This document shows, piece by piece, positions 47,824 through 60,100 of a stretch of 64,000 nucleotides of DNA. The DNA is from Isoetes taiwanensis (taxonomy: Eukaryota; Streptophyta; Lycopodiopsida; Isoetales; Isoetaceae), in contig JAJEKV010000027.1 in assembly GCA_021234155.1 (NCBI GenBank), positions 124,001-188,000 of the forward strand, written 5' to 3'. Made by a program: the position numbers and the translations under genes. Numbering within the stretch: position 1 is the stretch's first letter; the number at the start of each line of letters is the position of its first letter. The notes beneath the pieces were generated by a model that had not been told where the DNA came from, did not search any database, and was given only the letters and a program-made list of their open reading frames with translations.

Positions 47824-50050
47824 CTACAGATAGTGATCCCAAGAGCACTCATGTGTTTCGTCAAATGAACACCCAAAGCAAGTGTCATCCTTCTCACTAT
47901 CCTGCAACTGAGCAATACATGGTTGATAAGCAGCATCTTCATGCCCATGTTCTGCTACAATTTCAGCTGCAAAATGTTCTCCAATTGCAACAGCCTTACC
48001 AGTCAGATTAGCATTAAACAATGATGTCAAATGAGGTACACAATTCATGCCAGCAGGTGCCATTTTCCTCTTTCTTAATTTCTCTTTGGCCTTTGATCTT
48101 GCTTCCAAAACAGATGTTGAAAGGCTCTTCTCTTCTCCAAACAATTGGTCAAGGCTAAACTTACATTTTCCTCCTGTATAAAAAATAAGAGCCATGTACC
48201 TTGCAGACATGATTTCATAATGTGCCTTAGCAGATTTCTGAGCCTCCTTAGTAGCTTTCAAGATTGCTTTCCTAGTTGCCTCCATTTCTTTTACCTTTTT
48301 CCTCTCAGCAGCTAGCTTCTTCTTTTCAACAATTCTTTCTTCTCTAATCCTTATAGCCTCACGCTTCTGTTTCTCCTCTTCAATCCTAGCATGAATCATT
48401 TGATCAGAGGTTATAAATAGCTGGCCAGCAAGTATCTTACATAGCTTACTTTTCTTGTCTTTAGGCCTTGTGTCAAGAACAACAACATGCGTGGCTTGTG
48501 GAATAAGAGCAGCATGTGTGGCTTGTTGAACTTGCACTTCAGGTGCAATAGGAGCCACAATTGGCACTTGTGGCTCATGATCAGGGTCCTCAAATGGGAC
48601 GGGTAAATCTTGATTTAAAACAGTAGAGGCTAGTGGATCAGCATGTAAGTTAGCTACAAGACAATGAAGAAGAGGCATGTTATCCTCATTGTCTTCACCA
48701 TCTTCATCTTCACTATCTTGCACAATGGTTTCTACAGCAAAAGGATCAGGAGATACAACATTAGCATTGAAGGGCCAGATTCCTGTTTTGGCAAAACCAG
48801 CAACTATGTTTGGACGAGTCAAAGACTCTTTGAGAGAAGTAGAAACCAGAACTGCCATGTCTTCCTTTGTTGGTTCAGTCTTTGGCTTGGCATGCATAAA
48901 AGCTCCCCTATTCCTTCTAAATCTATACTTGAATGGGGAGAAATAGGATACGTCAAGTGGCTGCAATTTATGACTGGTATGTGCAGGTAAACAAAGGATG
49001 TGGAGGCCAATACTCTTAGCATGCTGGATAGCTTTCAAACTCACATGACTTCCATATCCATCACATATGAGTAGATGTGATTTTTCAGCTGAAATTCCAC
49101 CAGGAACATTGGTTGCAAAATGATCTAGCCAGGCATCAAACAATTCATTTGTAATCCATGTTTTCTTTTGGTAGGCCATGGCAGCACCAGGCTCACACCC
49201 AGCCATCAAGTCCCTATCTCTCATCCTCTTCCCTTTGAACACATAGCAACCTGGCAGAGAATGACCTGCAGCATTTACACAACATAAAACAGTTAGCCAT
49301 TCTCTATTTTTTGGGGTTATCTCAGTTACATTTCTATCTCCTCATCTAGCGAGAGTTCTAACACCCCTCCTACCACCAACTTGCACGCCAGTCTCATCAC
49401 AATTCCAAATTGTGGCAGCAGACAAATTTAAATCAACTTGCAGCTTCTTCAAAGCAGTGTAAAAAGCCTCGAAATTAGTGGAGGTCATGACCTTAATCCT
49501 TTGGACCTCCATACATTGTGGAGACCTCAAAGATAATTGTGGATTTCTCTTCTTGAATCCTCCCCACCAAGATTTGCCAGGAAGACCATCTTTGAACAAT
49601 GTTTGCCTATTTATACACATCTCTTCCACCTTCTCCCTCAATAATTCCAATGTATGACCCTCTGCCCTCATCAGCAGATTGATAGCAGAATTGAACTAAT
49701 GCTCTTTCTTCCTCTTGAGTGAGGCATTTGGGGACAGATCCGAATTTCTCATTAGTTATGCCATTTACCCAATTCCTAAGTGTAGTTTTGGGAATGCCAA
49801 AGTGCCCAGCAGCCTTTGTTATAAACATAAGACCGTCATCAATGGCATCTATGGCCTCTTCCATTTGCTCTACAGTCCAAGCCCCCCTATACATTGATCT
49901 CACTCTTTTACTGCCAGGATTGCTAGAGCTGGATGGGTTTATCAGAAGTCTCTTTGACTTACCCTTGCAACTGGCTGCTTGCCTTGAAATGTTAGGCACA
50001 ACAGCAGCAACTGGGGGTGGGACATCTATAATTCGGTCTCTTAATTGCAT
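47824..50050 (-). pseudogene. pogo-like transposase, one stop and one frameshift
   Basis: Reads from MQLRDRIIDVPPP at 50050. A helix-turn-helix psq-type domain (YRGAWTVEQMEEAIDAIDDG, FGIPKTTLRNWVNG) is followed by a CENP-B-type HTH (CINRQTLFKDGLPGKSWWGG). The DDE_1 core has WNCDETGV, LLICDGYGSHVS and LPAHTSHKLQPLDVSYFSPF, so all three catalytic aspartates are kept. A long Lys/Glu-rich coiled coil and a C-terminal tail follow. A frameshift near 49690 and an in-frame TAG at 49342-49344 break an otherwise full-length gene of about 740 residues. The 472-codon downstream part (47824-49242) is fully open. Inactivation therefore looks recent. Confidence 0.88.
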
Positions 50051-51113
50051 GGGTGAGTAAAGAAGATCAAGCGAAAGAAGGATGCAGCAGCAAGCAAGAC
50101 AATAATACAGCAGATAATAGTAGAGAAAGAACAAAGCAATCTGAAAGAAGCAATGAAATTGAAGATAAAACACTTAGCTGCATTTACTCATCCGATTCTT
50201 GAGCCTTAAATATATCAAGTAATCCGCAAATGCAAACCAGAGTTAGTTTACAAACAAAATCATTACAAATTTCTAAGAGGGAAGAAGTACCAGCAAATTG
50301 TGAGGTCTTGATCAATCCAGCTCCTTGATGCATCTATTTAAGGGCTTAGATTTTGAAGATTAAGGTGGGAATCCTTAACATTTTCGCGCCAGCAGCTTGT
50401 AGAGTCTTCCATGGCGCAAGATTAAGGCGCCAATATCTGCTGATACACAAAACAGATAGGGTTACTCAAGAACCCTACGTAATCCGTCAAGGACGGTGCC
50501 AAAGCCATGCAAAACCGTAGCTGGACATACCTTCAACTGCAAGGGAGCCATCACAATCCATTCCGGGCCATGGAAGTGATCTGGAGGGCATATCCGGACG
50601 ATATCTCACGCAGTCCATCTCCTCGAACATAAAAACGAAAACCCTAAACTGGCTAACCTAAATCCATTTACCTTAATAGCATGGACCATTAACAACCCAT
50701 GGTTTGTCATTTTTTAGCCCCGGTCCATCCCGAAAATAAGACTTGGTCCATTGCTGGTGACCCCCCCTTAGGCACCAAACTAGAAGGGGGATCTGAGGTT
50801 AATATTTTTAATCTTTTGACCTCTTCCCCTGACCATAATAGTGAGAATGCAGAAAATGCACAGGCAGGAATCTGCTTTCGCCATATTGAATCTCCCTTTA
50901 GTATCCTTGGCTTCGCACAGTAGAGCTCTTTTGACATCCGGATTTTGGTCACAGCAGCAATTGCACAGACAAGGTTCATTATGCCCATAGATATTCGGAG
51001 GGCCGAACACCTTGAGCTATTCCTGATTGGTGCTGAGATTGATTCTCTTCCATTTGATTTTCCGCACCAACACGAAGATAAGTCCTGAAATCCAAAGATA
51101 AACATTAAGTATA

Positions 51114-51677
51114 TGTTTAGGGTCTGGGTTCGGGAGCTCCTGTAAGACAGTCCTCTGTGAGGACCCTTGGATCAAACAGGAGAATCCTTGCTGAGTGTCA
51201 CACGAGATTTTGCAAAAGAACAAGAAGAGAGAAACAGGAAAGAAAAACAACAACAGAGAAGATAATGATGCTTCCTTATCACTGAATGTACATGAGCTCT
51301 CGGAAAACGAGAGAAAGACTAGAGACAAGGACTGAAACTCATCTAAAAAATGAGTTCTAACTCTACTCATATATATAATACAATGGCCTTGGGCCCAAAA
51401 TAGATGTTTGGCAGATCTCGCTACCAACTCCTGAATCAAGGCCTGATTTCCAGGAAATCTTGTGGTGCCTTCTTTATGTGCCTGGAATCACGCGAAGTGC
51501 TTACTGTACCTCTGCAGGGCCGTCATTTATCTGTTCTTTGTCTCTTCTTCAAGGTCTTTGTCGGTATTCGGCGGGGTCTGGCCGCTCGATGCTTGACCTT
51601 GACCTGGTGGTGTCTTATTTCTGCCTTGATCCATGGTGTGCATGAATAGTCCTGTACCAGGACGTACAGGACTAACA
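51114..51677 (-). repeat. 3' LTR (564 bp)
   Basis: Pairs with 56842-57170. Identical blocks include GGATCAAACAGGAGAATCCT and TTGACCTTGACCTGGTGGTG. This copy is the full-length one and contains an extra segment (about 51341-51580) absent from the 5' LTR. Confidence 0.93.
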
Positions 51678-51755
51678 CTCCCCCCCACCAAATGACACTC
51701 AGGGGTGAGAAAAGAGGGAACGGATTCAGGAGGGGGGAACTCAACAACAGAAAAA

Positions 51756-52262
51756 TCATCTTGTCTGGTATGGGGGCGGTTGCCGGAGTGGTAGGTCGTG
51801 ATAAGCTCCTGCCGTTCCTTGAGAGCCTCGGGAGTATTTGAGACCAATTGCGGGATGTACGCCGATGAGAAAGCCAGACTGCACCATGTCTTCAAGGGCA
51901 CGGTGAACCTCTGCAGGTACATATTGACACTCCATCAGAAGACAGGTCTGAAGGCCAAAGGCACTGGCACTTGCATTAGGATTGCAATAATAAATAGGGC
52001 ACTTCCGTGCAAGAAAACACAACAGAAGGCACTTCAGGGCAGCACGAAAACCTGTTTGTCGGTGAACAGAAGGATCCAGGGAGGTGGTAGCACGCTCCAA
52101 GAACTGAGTGAGACCCCAGAAAGCGTGAGTAGGCATCTGCCAGCCTTTCTCGTTGGGGATGTAGATCCAATTGCGGGTGTGTTCCAATGTATCCCCTTCT
52201 TGCCAGACAGAGCGGCGAACAAAATGGAGATCCCACCTGAGATCAGTAGAAATCTGAGCAGC
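51756..52262 (-). other. Downstream accessory ORF of the LTR element
   Basis: The minus-strand frame gives HTRNWIYIPNEKGWQMPTHA, FWGLTQFLERATTSLDPSVH and YVPAEVHRALEDMVQSGFLI. It is the continuation, after stops, of the coiled-coil ORF upstream. I recognise no family. Its position between the accessory ORF and the polypurine tract suggests the 3' end of one long accessory protein or a second small one. Confidence 0.45.
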
Positions 52263-52419
52263 GGGTCCAGTCGGCGTGCCCGTCTATAACTTTGGTCCAA
52301 AAGAGAAGACGCCAGTCAGAGGTGAGATAGCGTCGGCATGGTGGCGCTCCCAGAGATGCATACGGATAATTATCTGGTTGGGACTGCATCGTGGGCTTCT
52401 GAGCCTGCTCCCTGAATTC

Positions 52420-53931
52420 TCAGACAAGATCAGCATCCAATGTTTGACACCATTGTTCCCAATCAGAAGAAGGCAGCATATTATGTACAGGGGGAGAAAC
52501 CCATTCCGTGGGGACAGTCTGGCTATCCAGATAGACACGCAGAGTGTTATAGCCACCAAGGTGTTGTAAATAAATTTGGGCAAATTGAATACCCTCGTCC
52601 TCGGACAAATTCTTACGGACTTGTTGCAGAGTCTCGGCAACCCAGAGAGGAAGATGATTAGCTAGCTCTGGCATGTACTCCTCTTTGAAGGTGGTGGCGT
52701 GAATAGGATCCTGCAAATATTTGTTCTCTGGTAACAACAACCATTGAGCGTATTCATTGCCACTGAATACCCGGTTGGGTCCATCATTGAACTTGTCCAT
52801 AGTATCAGCCAGATAGAAATCATGAAGGACATAAGGCATGGGTTGGACCAGGCGGAAGATGAAGAATTCAGGATCATCGCAGGTGAGGAGGCCATATACC
52901 AAGAGAGCACAGAAGAGGCATTCATTCTCAATGGAGAGATCGGGCCATATAGTGAGAAGATCGGTGCTGGTGAGGGGCTCATGAATTTTGCCGTTTGCAG
53001 AATACCACTTGAGAAGAAAAAGATGGCGACGTGAGACAACATAATCCAGATAACTGGAGGGAATGAAGTAATCCCGTGGAATTGTCATAGCAAGCTGTAG
53101 GTAGATCTCGTGTTGACCCTGCGCGTCTTCAGCAGACTGGAGAGCTTGGTTGAGCTGATGTTCCAGATCACGAATTTTGTTATCTTTGTCCATGAGGAGA
53201 CGTGACTGATCACGGACTCTACGGTGTGAGTGCGTGGCGTGGGAAGATGAGGGAGCCTGAGTGGAGAGCTGAAGTTGAAGACTAGCAATTTCCGTGTCAT
53301 CAATGAGTTTCTGCTTCTGAGCTTCAACAACCTGAGCCTGTAAAGGCGTGACCTGATTTTGAAGGGTGGAGACTCGACCTTCTAGAAGAGTGATGCGCTC
53401 ATCTCGAACTTCAACTTGGTGTAACTGACTGTTGTAATCTTTGGAGAGATCTGTATACATGGTCTGGAGATCAGTGAGGAGCTTATCCTTATCCTTGAGC
53501 TGGGCAAGAAGATCCTGGATGGTGGTCTGCAACTGAGCCTGCTGATCTGCAAGCATGGTGGTCCTTTCTTCTTCAGCTTTGAGAGCCTCACGGGTCTGTA
53601 ACAGGGCAGCGTGCTTATTTTGGAGACTTTCTTCAAGGGACTGAACTTGTGTTGTGGCAGCCTGAAGATCACGTTGAAGAGCATCTGTGGAATCCATGTA
53701 ATGTTGGATTCCGTTCATAAAATTTTCGTGGGAGTCTTGGAGCTTGATCATACATTCTTGTATCCTGCTGATACTGATAGAGGGCTCGACGGGATAGTGG
53801 AGGATGCATGGGGTTGAATTGGTAAGGACTGGTGGGGGCGGACAAAATGGGTATTCTGAGAGACTTGCTGAGAGTAGGAATGCTGGATTTCGGTGGACTG
53901 AGAGGATGAAACATTGATGATGGTTTCGCAT
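52420..53931 (-). CDS. Coiled-coil accessory ORF of the LTR retrotransposon
   Basis: The longest intact frame of the element (503 codons). After a Pro/Ser-rich start, residues about 60-270 form a coiled coil with repeated heptads (ALQRDLQAATTQVQSLEESL, LLEGRVSTLQNQVTPLQAQV). A globular C-terminal part follows (IPRDYFIPSSYLDYVVSRRH, LPLWVAETLQQVRKNLSEDE). The preceding minus-strand frame (to 53748) encodes KFLWRKFFGYSIKNTHINEQ and WPQILFHRLCYEIDRIRHSP followed by a Gln/Ser-rich linker. This is probably the N-terminal half of the same protein, separated by a frameshift near 53.76-53.80 kb. It sits where integrase would normally be, lacks retroviral enzyme motifs, and its function is unknown. 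Confidence 0.6.
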   Translation of the reverse strand: MRNHHQCFILSVHRNPAFLLSASLSEYPFCPPPPVLTNSTPCILHYPVEPSISISRIQECMIKLQDSHENFMNGIQHYMDSTDALQRDLQAATTQVQSLEESLQNKHAALLQTREALKAEEERTTMLADQQAQLQTTIQDLLAQLKDKDKLLTDLQTMYTDLSKDYNSQLHQVEVRDERITLLEGRVSTLQNQVTPLQAQVVEAQKQKLIDDTEIASLQLQLSTQAPSSSHATHSHRRVRDQSRLLMDKDNKIRDLEHQLNQALQSAEDAQGQHEIYLQLAMTIPRDYFIPSSYLDYVVSRRHLFLLKWYSANGKIHEPLTSTDLLTIWPDLSIENECLFCALLVYGLLTCDDPEFFIFRLVQPMPYVLHDFYLADTMDKFNDGPNRVFSGNEYAQWLLLPENKYLQDPIHATTFKEEYMPELANHLPLWVAETLQQVRKNLSEDEGIQFAQIYLQHLGGYNTLRVYLDSQTVPTEWVSPPVHNMLPSSDWEQWCQTLDADLV

Positions 53932-54998
53932 TGTTGCTGATGGTGCGGAGAAGAAGAAATGATGTTGGATGGTTGTTGAGTGGAGGACTGAGAAGCTGCA
54001 CCCAGATTAGTAGGAGAACCCTGACTTGGAACAAGAAGACAGTGGTCGATGAGGGTTTGCATGTGAGCACCCATAGCAGATTCTAGGTTAGAGGCAGGAG
54101 AATGACGGATGCGATCAATTTCATAACACAACCGGTGGAACAAAATTTGAGGCCAATCAATATGATGCGGAGAGTGAATGGCCATGACAGCAGTATGAAA
54201 GAACTGCTCGTTGATGTGGGTGTTCTTGATGGAGTAGCCAAAGAACTTACGCCACAAAAACTTCACAAAGCCTTCGTGAGGTTTGGCAATGTTGGTGAGA
54301 GATAATCGGGCACACATGAGATTTGCCTGCCTTGTGAACGATTTCGAAATGAGCGAACTCTTGCAGAAGTAGGACCCAACGAGCAATGCGACCGTGGGCA
54401 TGGCCTTGTTGATCAAATATAGAAGAGTTTGATGATCAACGAAGAACTTGATCTTGCTGCCTAACAAATAATGACGGAAGTGTTGGACACAAAAAACTAA
54501 GCCCAAGGCTTCCCGCTCCGTGGCAGAATAATTTCGCTCGCCAAGATTGAGTTTCCGGCTAGCATAACGGATGGGTTTATCCGTGTGCTCGTCATATGCC
54601 TGAGAGAGAACAACACCAATAGCAAAAGCCGAGACATCCACATGAACATGAAAGGGCTTGTCCCACTGAGGAGGAACAAGAACCGGTGCCTGAGTAAGCA
54701 ACAACTTCAGCTTCTAGAAGGCAGCCTCCGCCTGGGGATTCCAAGCCCAAGAGGATTCATCACCCGTGAGTTTATGAATGGGATCAGCAATGGCCGCGAG
54801 TCCAGGAATGAAGGTGGCATAGTAATTGACCTTACACAGGAAGGAGCGTGTCTCTTTAATATTGGATGGTGCATGTGCCTTCAGCACGCAACTGATTTTG
54901 GCAGGATCTGTGGTGATGCCTTCTTTACTAACCACATGACCCAAAAGAACGCCGGAGGAATAACAATTAATGCAGGCAACTCGAGAGTTGGACATCAT
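53850..54998 (-). pseudogene. Reverse transcriptase end and RNase H of the LTR element
   Basis: The frame at 54714-54998 has VLLGHVVSKEGITTDPAKI and ETRSFLCKVNYYATFIPGLA, the thumb/connection of gypsy RT. The frame at 54704 downwards has FHVHVDVSAFAIGVVLSQAY, NYSATEREALGLVFCVQHFR and DHQTLLYLINKAM, the RNase H domain. The palm with YxDD is missing. A frameshift inside RNase H (HGRIARWVLLLQEFAHFEIV in the other frame) precedes the accessory ORF. Confidence 0.85.
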
Positions 54999-55059
54999 AA
55001 AAATGAATGGCAGAAGGTACCTTGACTAGATTTGCGGCCGGAGCCAGAGGAGTGGATGA

Positions 55060-56794
55060 CGACGCTGCTTGCTGAGGTCGTTGTTGTTGAGGTGGCCGTG
55101 GTGGCTTTCTCAGAACAGGACGTGGGCCTTGTTTGCCATTGGCAACCCACAACTGATAAGCCGTGAGTCGTACTGAAGCAGTTTGATTTGTTCCTGGGAG
55201 TTGAACTTGGACTTGAGGAAGCTGAGGGTAGGCAGTGGTGGTATGACCCCATTCTTGGCAGTGGTAACACTGAGCCTTAGAAGGATCAAAAGGTTGACAG
55301 GGACCTTGACCTCGAGACTGCTAAGGTTGCTGAGATTGTTGATACTGTTGAGGTTGTTGAGCTTGATATTGCTAAGGCGGATATGATTGTTGCTGCTGGG
55401 GCGTGATTTGCACCTGGAAAACCATTTTCTATCGGAAGGGTGTCGGATGAGAACGAGTACACTCTTTCGTGGCGTGATTGCACATGTTGCACCGTTTACA
55501 ATGAGGAGGACCATTGGTGGAGTTGCATTCATTGGCAAGATGTCCTTGATATTTACAGATGTGACACTAGATCTGTGTGCGTTGACGGGCCGGCTGTTGA
55601 GGCTGAACCGCACTCTGAGGAACCATGACGGGAGGCATGAAAGGCAGTTCCCTGAGGGCAACACCTCGTGAGGAGACATTGACTGAGTGGTTGACTAGTT
55701 CGATAGCCTGCTCCAGGGTCTTGGGTCGCAGGTACTCAGTCATGAGACGGATGGCAGGAGGAAGACCTTGCAGAAACCAGACAAGAATCTGGCTTTGCGT
55801 GGGGTACTCCTGGAGCTTGCTGACCAAAATGTGAAGACGATCCGCAAAGTCAGGGGCAAACTCCGTGGGCTGTTGCTGAAGATCATTGAGTTGCTTGAGC
55901 AGAAGTTGGTCATCGTCTGTGGTGCCATAATGAGAAAGAAATGCAGTCTTCATTTCTTGCCAGTTTTGTTTCCAATGGCTTTTGTTGGCCATGAGCCACT
56001 GATGGGGGGCACCTCGCAGCGTGGTGGAAAAGATATGGAACTTGAGTTGAGGTTGAGCGTGGCCATTGAGGATAGCCAATGCCTTAAATTCCTCCATGTG
56101 AGCTTGGGCACTCTGATCCAGAGGCTTGCCTTTAGTATTGCCGAAGGTAGGATATGTCAGCTTCAGATTGTGAATAGGAGATGGAGGCAGAACTGGTGCA
56201 TAGACAGGTGGAGCATAAGCAGGAACATAGCTTATGGGATGGAACGCTGTGGGCTGAGAACAAGGTGGCATAGGAACAAAAAAACCCGGAGGGCCAGAAA
56301 GTGGAGCATCCTGTGGCGAAGGACCATGAGAGCCCTCCTCATTAAGCTTGAGATCTGTAAGATTGTAAACAGGAAGGGCGTGTTAGAAAGATGGGGAAGT
56401 CTGATATTCATGGACGTGGGGAGGGCCAAAAGAGACATGTGGATAGCCCATCCCCGCAGGGGGAGAGGAAGGTTGCGAAGGCAGGGGAGTATGACCAGAA
56501 GGAATATGAATGTAGGTGCTTTTCCGGAGTTTGAAAATAATGAGGAGTGGGCTGAACGGGGGTATGATGGGGCGACTGGGGTTGAGAGCAATGCTTACAC
56601 ACAGGGGGAGACCATGGTCGAGAATGAACACGAGGAGTAGGCGGTGCCGACTGTGCTCTTGAACGGACACGACCTCCCTCAATATCATAATCAGTGTCAT
56701 ACATATCTCGAGCAGCTTCGCGACGCTGATGGCGCTCTAGACGAGCCGCCGTTTGGCAAAGAAGTTCTTCAGGAGTGAAAGCACGAGCAGACAT
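55060..56794 (-). pseudogene. gag of the LTR element
   Basis: Starts MSARAFTPEELLCQTAARLE at 56794. After a frame change, 55567-56271 gives the gag core NLKLTYPTFGNTKGKPLDQS, LRGAPHQWLMANKSHWKQNW and EFAPDFADRLHILVSKLQEY. Cys/His knuckle remnants and Gln-rich sequence follow at 55.06-55.57 kb. Frameshifts break it. It would form the capsid of the element. Confidence 0.8.
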
Positions 56795-56841
56795 AGTGAA
56801 GAGAAGGAAAGAAGAAAGATCAGACCCGGCAGCGGTGATAG

Positions 56842-57170
56842 TGTTTAGGGTCTAGGTTCGGGAGCTCCTATAAGACAGTCCTCTGTGAAGACCCTTGGAT
56901 CAAACAGGAGAATCCTTGCTGTGTCACGCGGGATTTTGCAAAAGAACAAGAAGCGAGAAACAGGAAAGAAAAACAACAACAGAGAAGATAATGATGCTTG
57001 ATATCACTGAGTGTACATGAGCTCTCGGAAAATGAGAGAAAGACTAGAGACAAGGACTGAACGGAGGGGGTCTGCTGCCTGATGCTTGACCTTGACCTGG
57101 TGGTGTCTTATTTCTGCCTTGATCCGTGGTGTGCATGAATAGTCCTGTACCAGGACGTACAGGACTAACA
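56842..57170 (-). repeat. 5' LTR (329 bp, internally deleted)
   Basis: Matches both ends of the 3' LTR but lacks about 235 bp in the middle. The bases just inside it on the minus strand (ATCACCGCTGCCGGGTC) occupy the primer-binding-site position; the matching tRNA is not certain. Confidence 0.9.
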
Positions 57171-57177
57171 GTATATT

Positions 57178-60100
57178 TTAAGCTGCAGCATTAATCCAAT
57201 TGATATCATAGTTAATCTGCTTAATCACAGCTTCCGGATGCGTAATTTTAAAATTGAAAATGAAGTTATTACACCCTTTCCAAATCCTCCATAACAGGAT
57301 GTAAATCCTCCAGTCATTTGGGTTCTCCAGCATAAAGAAGTCCAGAGAGCTCATTAAAGAGAGGTTATAGCCTAATATATTAGAGGCTAACTCGAGCACC
57401 CATTCGGACCATATGCAGGTCCAAAAAAGGTGATCTTCGTCCTCCCTCTGCCTCAAACACATGGGGCATGTCATCTGCAACCTATAACGCTTCTGCTTCG
57501 TTGCCAGCTCTATGCCATAATTGCCACATAAAGGATTTAATCTTGGGATAAATTGGGTTGGTCCACATAAACATCAAATACCTGGAGCACCTATTAGCCG
57601 CTATTTGCCATTTGATATGTATGGAAATACTCTGCTTTCTCATGAGGTATCTGTAGGCTATCCTAACCGTGAAGCCTATTATACCATTATGATTCCAATT
57701 GAATTCCTCATTGGACCATCTGCCGTGAAGGAGCGAGGTACAGATGTTATTATATAGGATTTCACAGTTCTCTCCTTCTTCAGCTAAGATCGATTCCCCG
57801 AAGGGGATGACACCATGCTCGTTGAACAAATCCCTAATGAGAAGAATCCCTTTGGTACTCCAAAGCCTGGCTTGATCTGGAAAATGACAAGCTAAACACA
57901 GAGAAGGGTCGTTAGTAATAAGAGCAGGATTTCAAAAAATGGATTGATCCATGGAAAGCCCCTCCTTCCAAGTAAACATACCTTTAAGTGAATTCCAAGT
58001 CTTAATCCACTTCTTAATCAAAGCTGGGATGGAATTGGGGACAGTAAAGGGAAAGTAAATAGAGTGGGGCAGAACCAATCTAAGCTGCCTCCAGCCAAAG
58101 GACAGACATTTGCTTAGGTAATATCTTATAATAATGGAAATCGAGTGCTTGATCTGATTGTAAGCCGCCTTATAGAAATATTTAGTTTTAAGAGCTATAC
58201 CCTGTTTTTCAATATTAATAACCCCTAATCCACCATTTTTCTTCTTCTTGCAGCATTCTTCCATAGCAACTGGAGTCCAGCATCTCCTGTTCTGCCCAGA
58301 AGAAATATCTACCTATGATACTTTGAAGCTTGGTAGACACCTTTTTGGGAGTCAGAATCACAGAAGACTGATAAACATGAGAGGAAGAAATTACAAAATT
58401 TGCAATGATGGCACGGCCGTGCTTAGATATGTATTTAGAATTAAGGCTATCAACCTTCCTTTGGAACTTCTCGATAATATCATTCCAAATATCAGAGGGG
58501 CTGCCTTTTAAAGCATAAGGAATACCTAAGATTTTAGAAGCGCTGATGGGAAGGATATATTTACAGCCCAAGAGAGCAGCCGTTTGCTCCCCCTTTACCT
58601 GATCCTTGGCCAAAACCTTCGATTTGATGGGGTTAATGTTACAGCCCGATGAATCCCCAAAATTCTCCAAAATAGTCTGAGTGTTAATAATAGACTGGCA
58701 GGAAGGTGTCATCTGCAAAATGACCATTCAAAATCTGATCCATCTCACCATTATCTTGGAGGTTGAGGCCCTGGATCAGGTTAGTTTTTTTAGCTTCCTC
58801 CATCTTACCATGGAGGGCTTCCATAATAATCAGGAAGAGAAAGGGGGCAAGAGGACATCCCTGCTTGACTCCTCTTTTCAGGGGGAAGAAGGGACTACAC
58901 TCCCCATTGATCAGGACCGAGGATATAGAATTAATAAGAATAGCTCTAAAGATAAAATTTACCTCGTTGGAGAAGCCCAGGTCGCGGCAGCACTTAAAAA
59001 GGAAGTTCCAACTTACTGTATCAAAAGCTTTGGTAATATCAAGCTTGATGAGGGCTATGTCCTGTTTAGAATCCTTGGCCCAGTTCAACCCAATAATGGC
59101 TGTCACCATATTATCAAGAATGAATCTGTCCTTAAGATACGCTGCCTGAGAGGAACTGATTATTTTGTCCAACACTGGTTTGAGCCTCCTGGCTATAGTA
59201 CCCGAAATCAGCTTGTAAATCATATTGGATAAGGATATAGGCTTGTAACCCGAGAACGAGATGGACATATCGACCTTAGGAATCAATGTGATGAAGCTAG
59301 TGTTAATTCTGGCATCTATGCACTTTTGATTTCTAAATTCATTGGCTAAGCAAGTGATGCTGTCACCAAGAATAGGCCAGGCCTTAATGAAAATTTGACA
59401 GGAAGACCATCTGGCCCTGGAGTCTTGCCTTTATCCATCTCTCAGGCAATTTGAAGAAGCTCAGCATTCGGTAAAAGGCCTATCAATATGGGCATTATCC
59501 TCGTTGGTAATCTTAGCCTAAAGATTTATGAATCTGTCCATGATATCTTGATGGCAATCCTGATTGGTACCATTATATTGGTAAAATGCTCTGCAGCAGC
59601 CTTTTCGCAGATTCTCCTCTATGATAAATTCGTCCCCTACTTTAATATCAAAAATATGGTTCCTTTTGGTCCTTCCTTTTTCCTTAACAAAGAAAAATTT
59701 CGAGCTGCATCTTTCGTCATCTCTAATTTCTCTGATCTTGGCTTTCAGCCTCCAACCCTGAGCAATTCTAATCTCCTCTCTCTCAATTTCAGCTATAATA
59801 TTGTCCTTTGTTTCCTATAATGCATGGGGAAGGGAATCCCTTAAGTTCTGCAATGAGGCCATCTTCTGTCTGTGAATGTCTTTGCCCCACTCCTTGAGCC
59901 AATTCTTAATTGCCTTGGAGATTGTAATCCACCAAAACATCCATCCAGAGACTCCCATAGGTTTGGAAAATCTGGAGATAACCTGCTGCAACCTATCCAT
60001 GAAGTCATCCTGGTCCAGAAGGCCTGTATTTAGCTTAAAATACGTGTTTTTCCTCTTAACATCATTCAGAACCAAGATTGTCAGTTGTTGGGGGTTGTGA

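Larger units (their letters stand above)
46697..50768 (-). mobile_element. pogo-like (Tc1/mariner superfamily) DNA transposon
   Basis: The left end reads CAGGGGGGGTCACCAGCAAT then GGACCA; the right end (50745-50768) is its reverse complement up to the last base or two. TA flanks both ends (46695-46696 and 50769-50770), the duplication of this superfamily. The transposase lies inside on the minus strand. Removing the element rejoins flanking LINE sequence. Confidence 0.85.
51114..57170 (-). mobile_element. Non-autonomous Ty3/gypsy-type LTR retrotransposon with accessory ORF
   Basis: Flanked by GTATA on both sides (51109-51113 and 57171-57175). LTRs start TGTTAGTCCTG and end CCTAAACA on the minus strand. 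Internal order on the minus strand: gag, zinc-knuckle region, a short RT remnant, RNase H, then a long accessory ORF region reaching the polypurine tract GGTGGGGGGGAG beside the 3' LTR. Protease, most of RT and all of integrase are missing, so mobility would need help from another element. It is inserted in the LINE just after its stop codon. Confidence 0.9.

Noticed and set aside
55768-56640. 290-codon plus-strand frame over the LTR element gag
   Set aside because: Antisense of gag with no recognisable motif.
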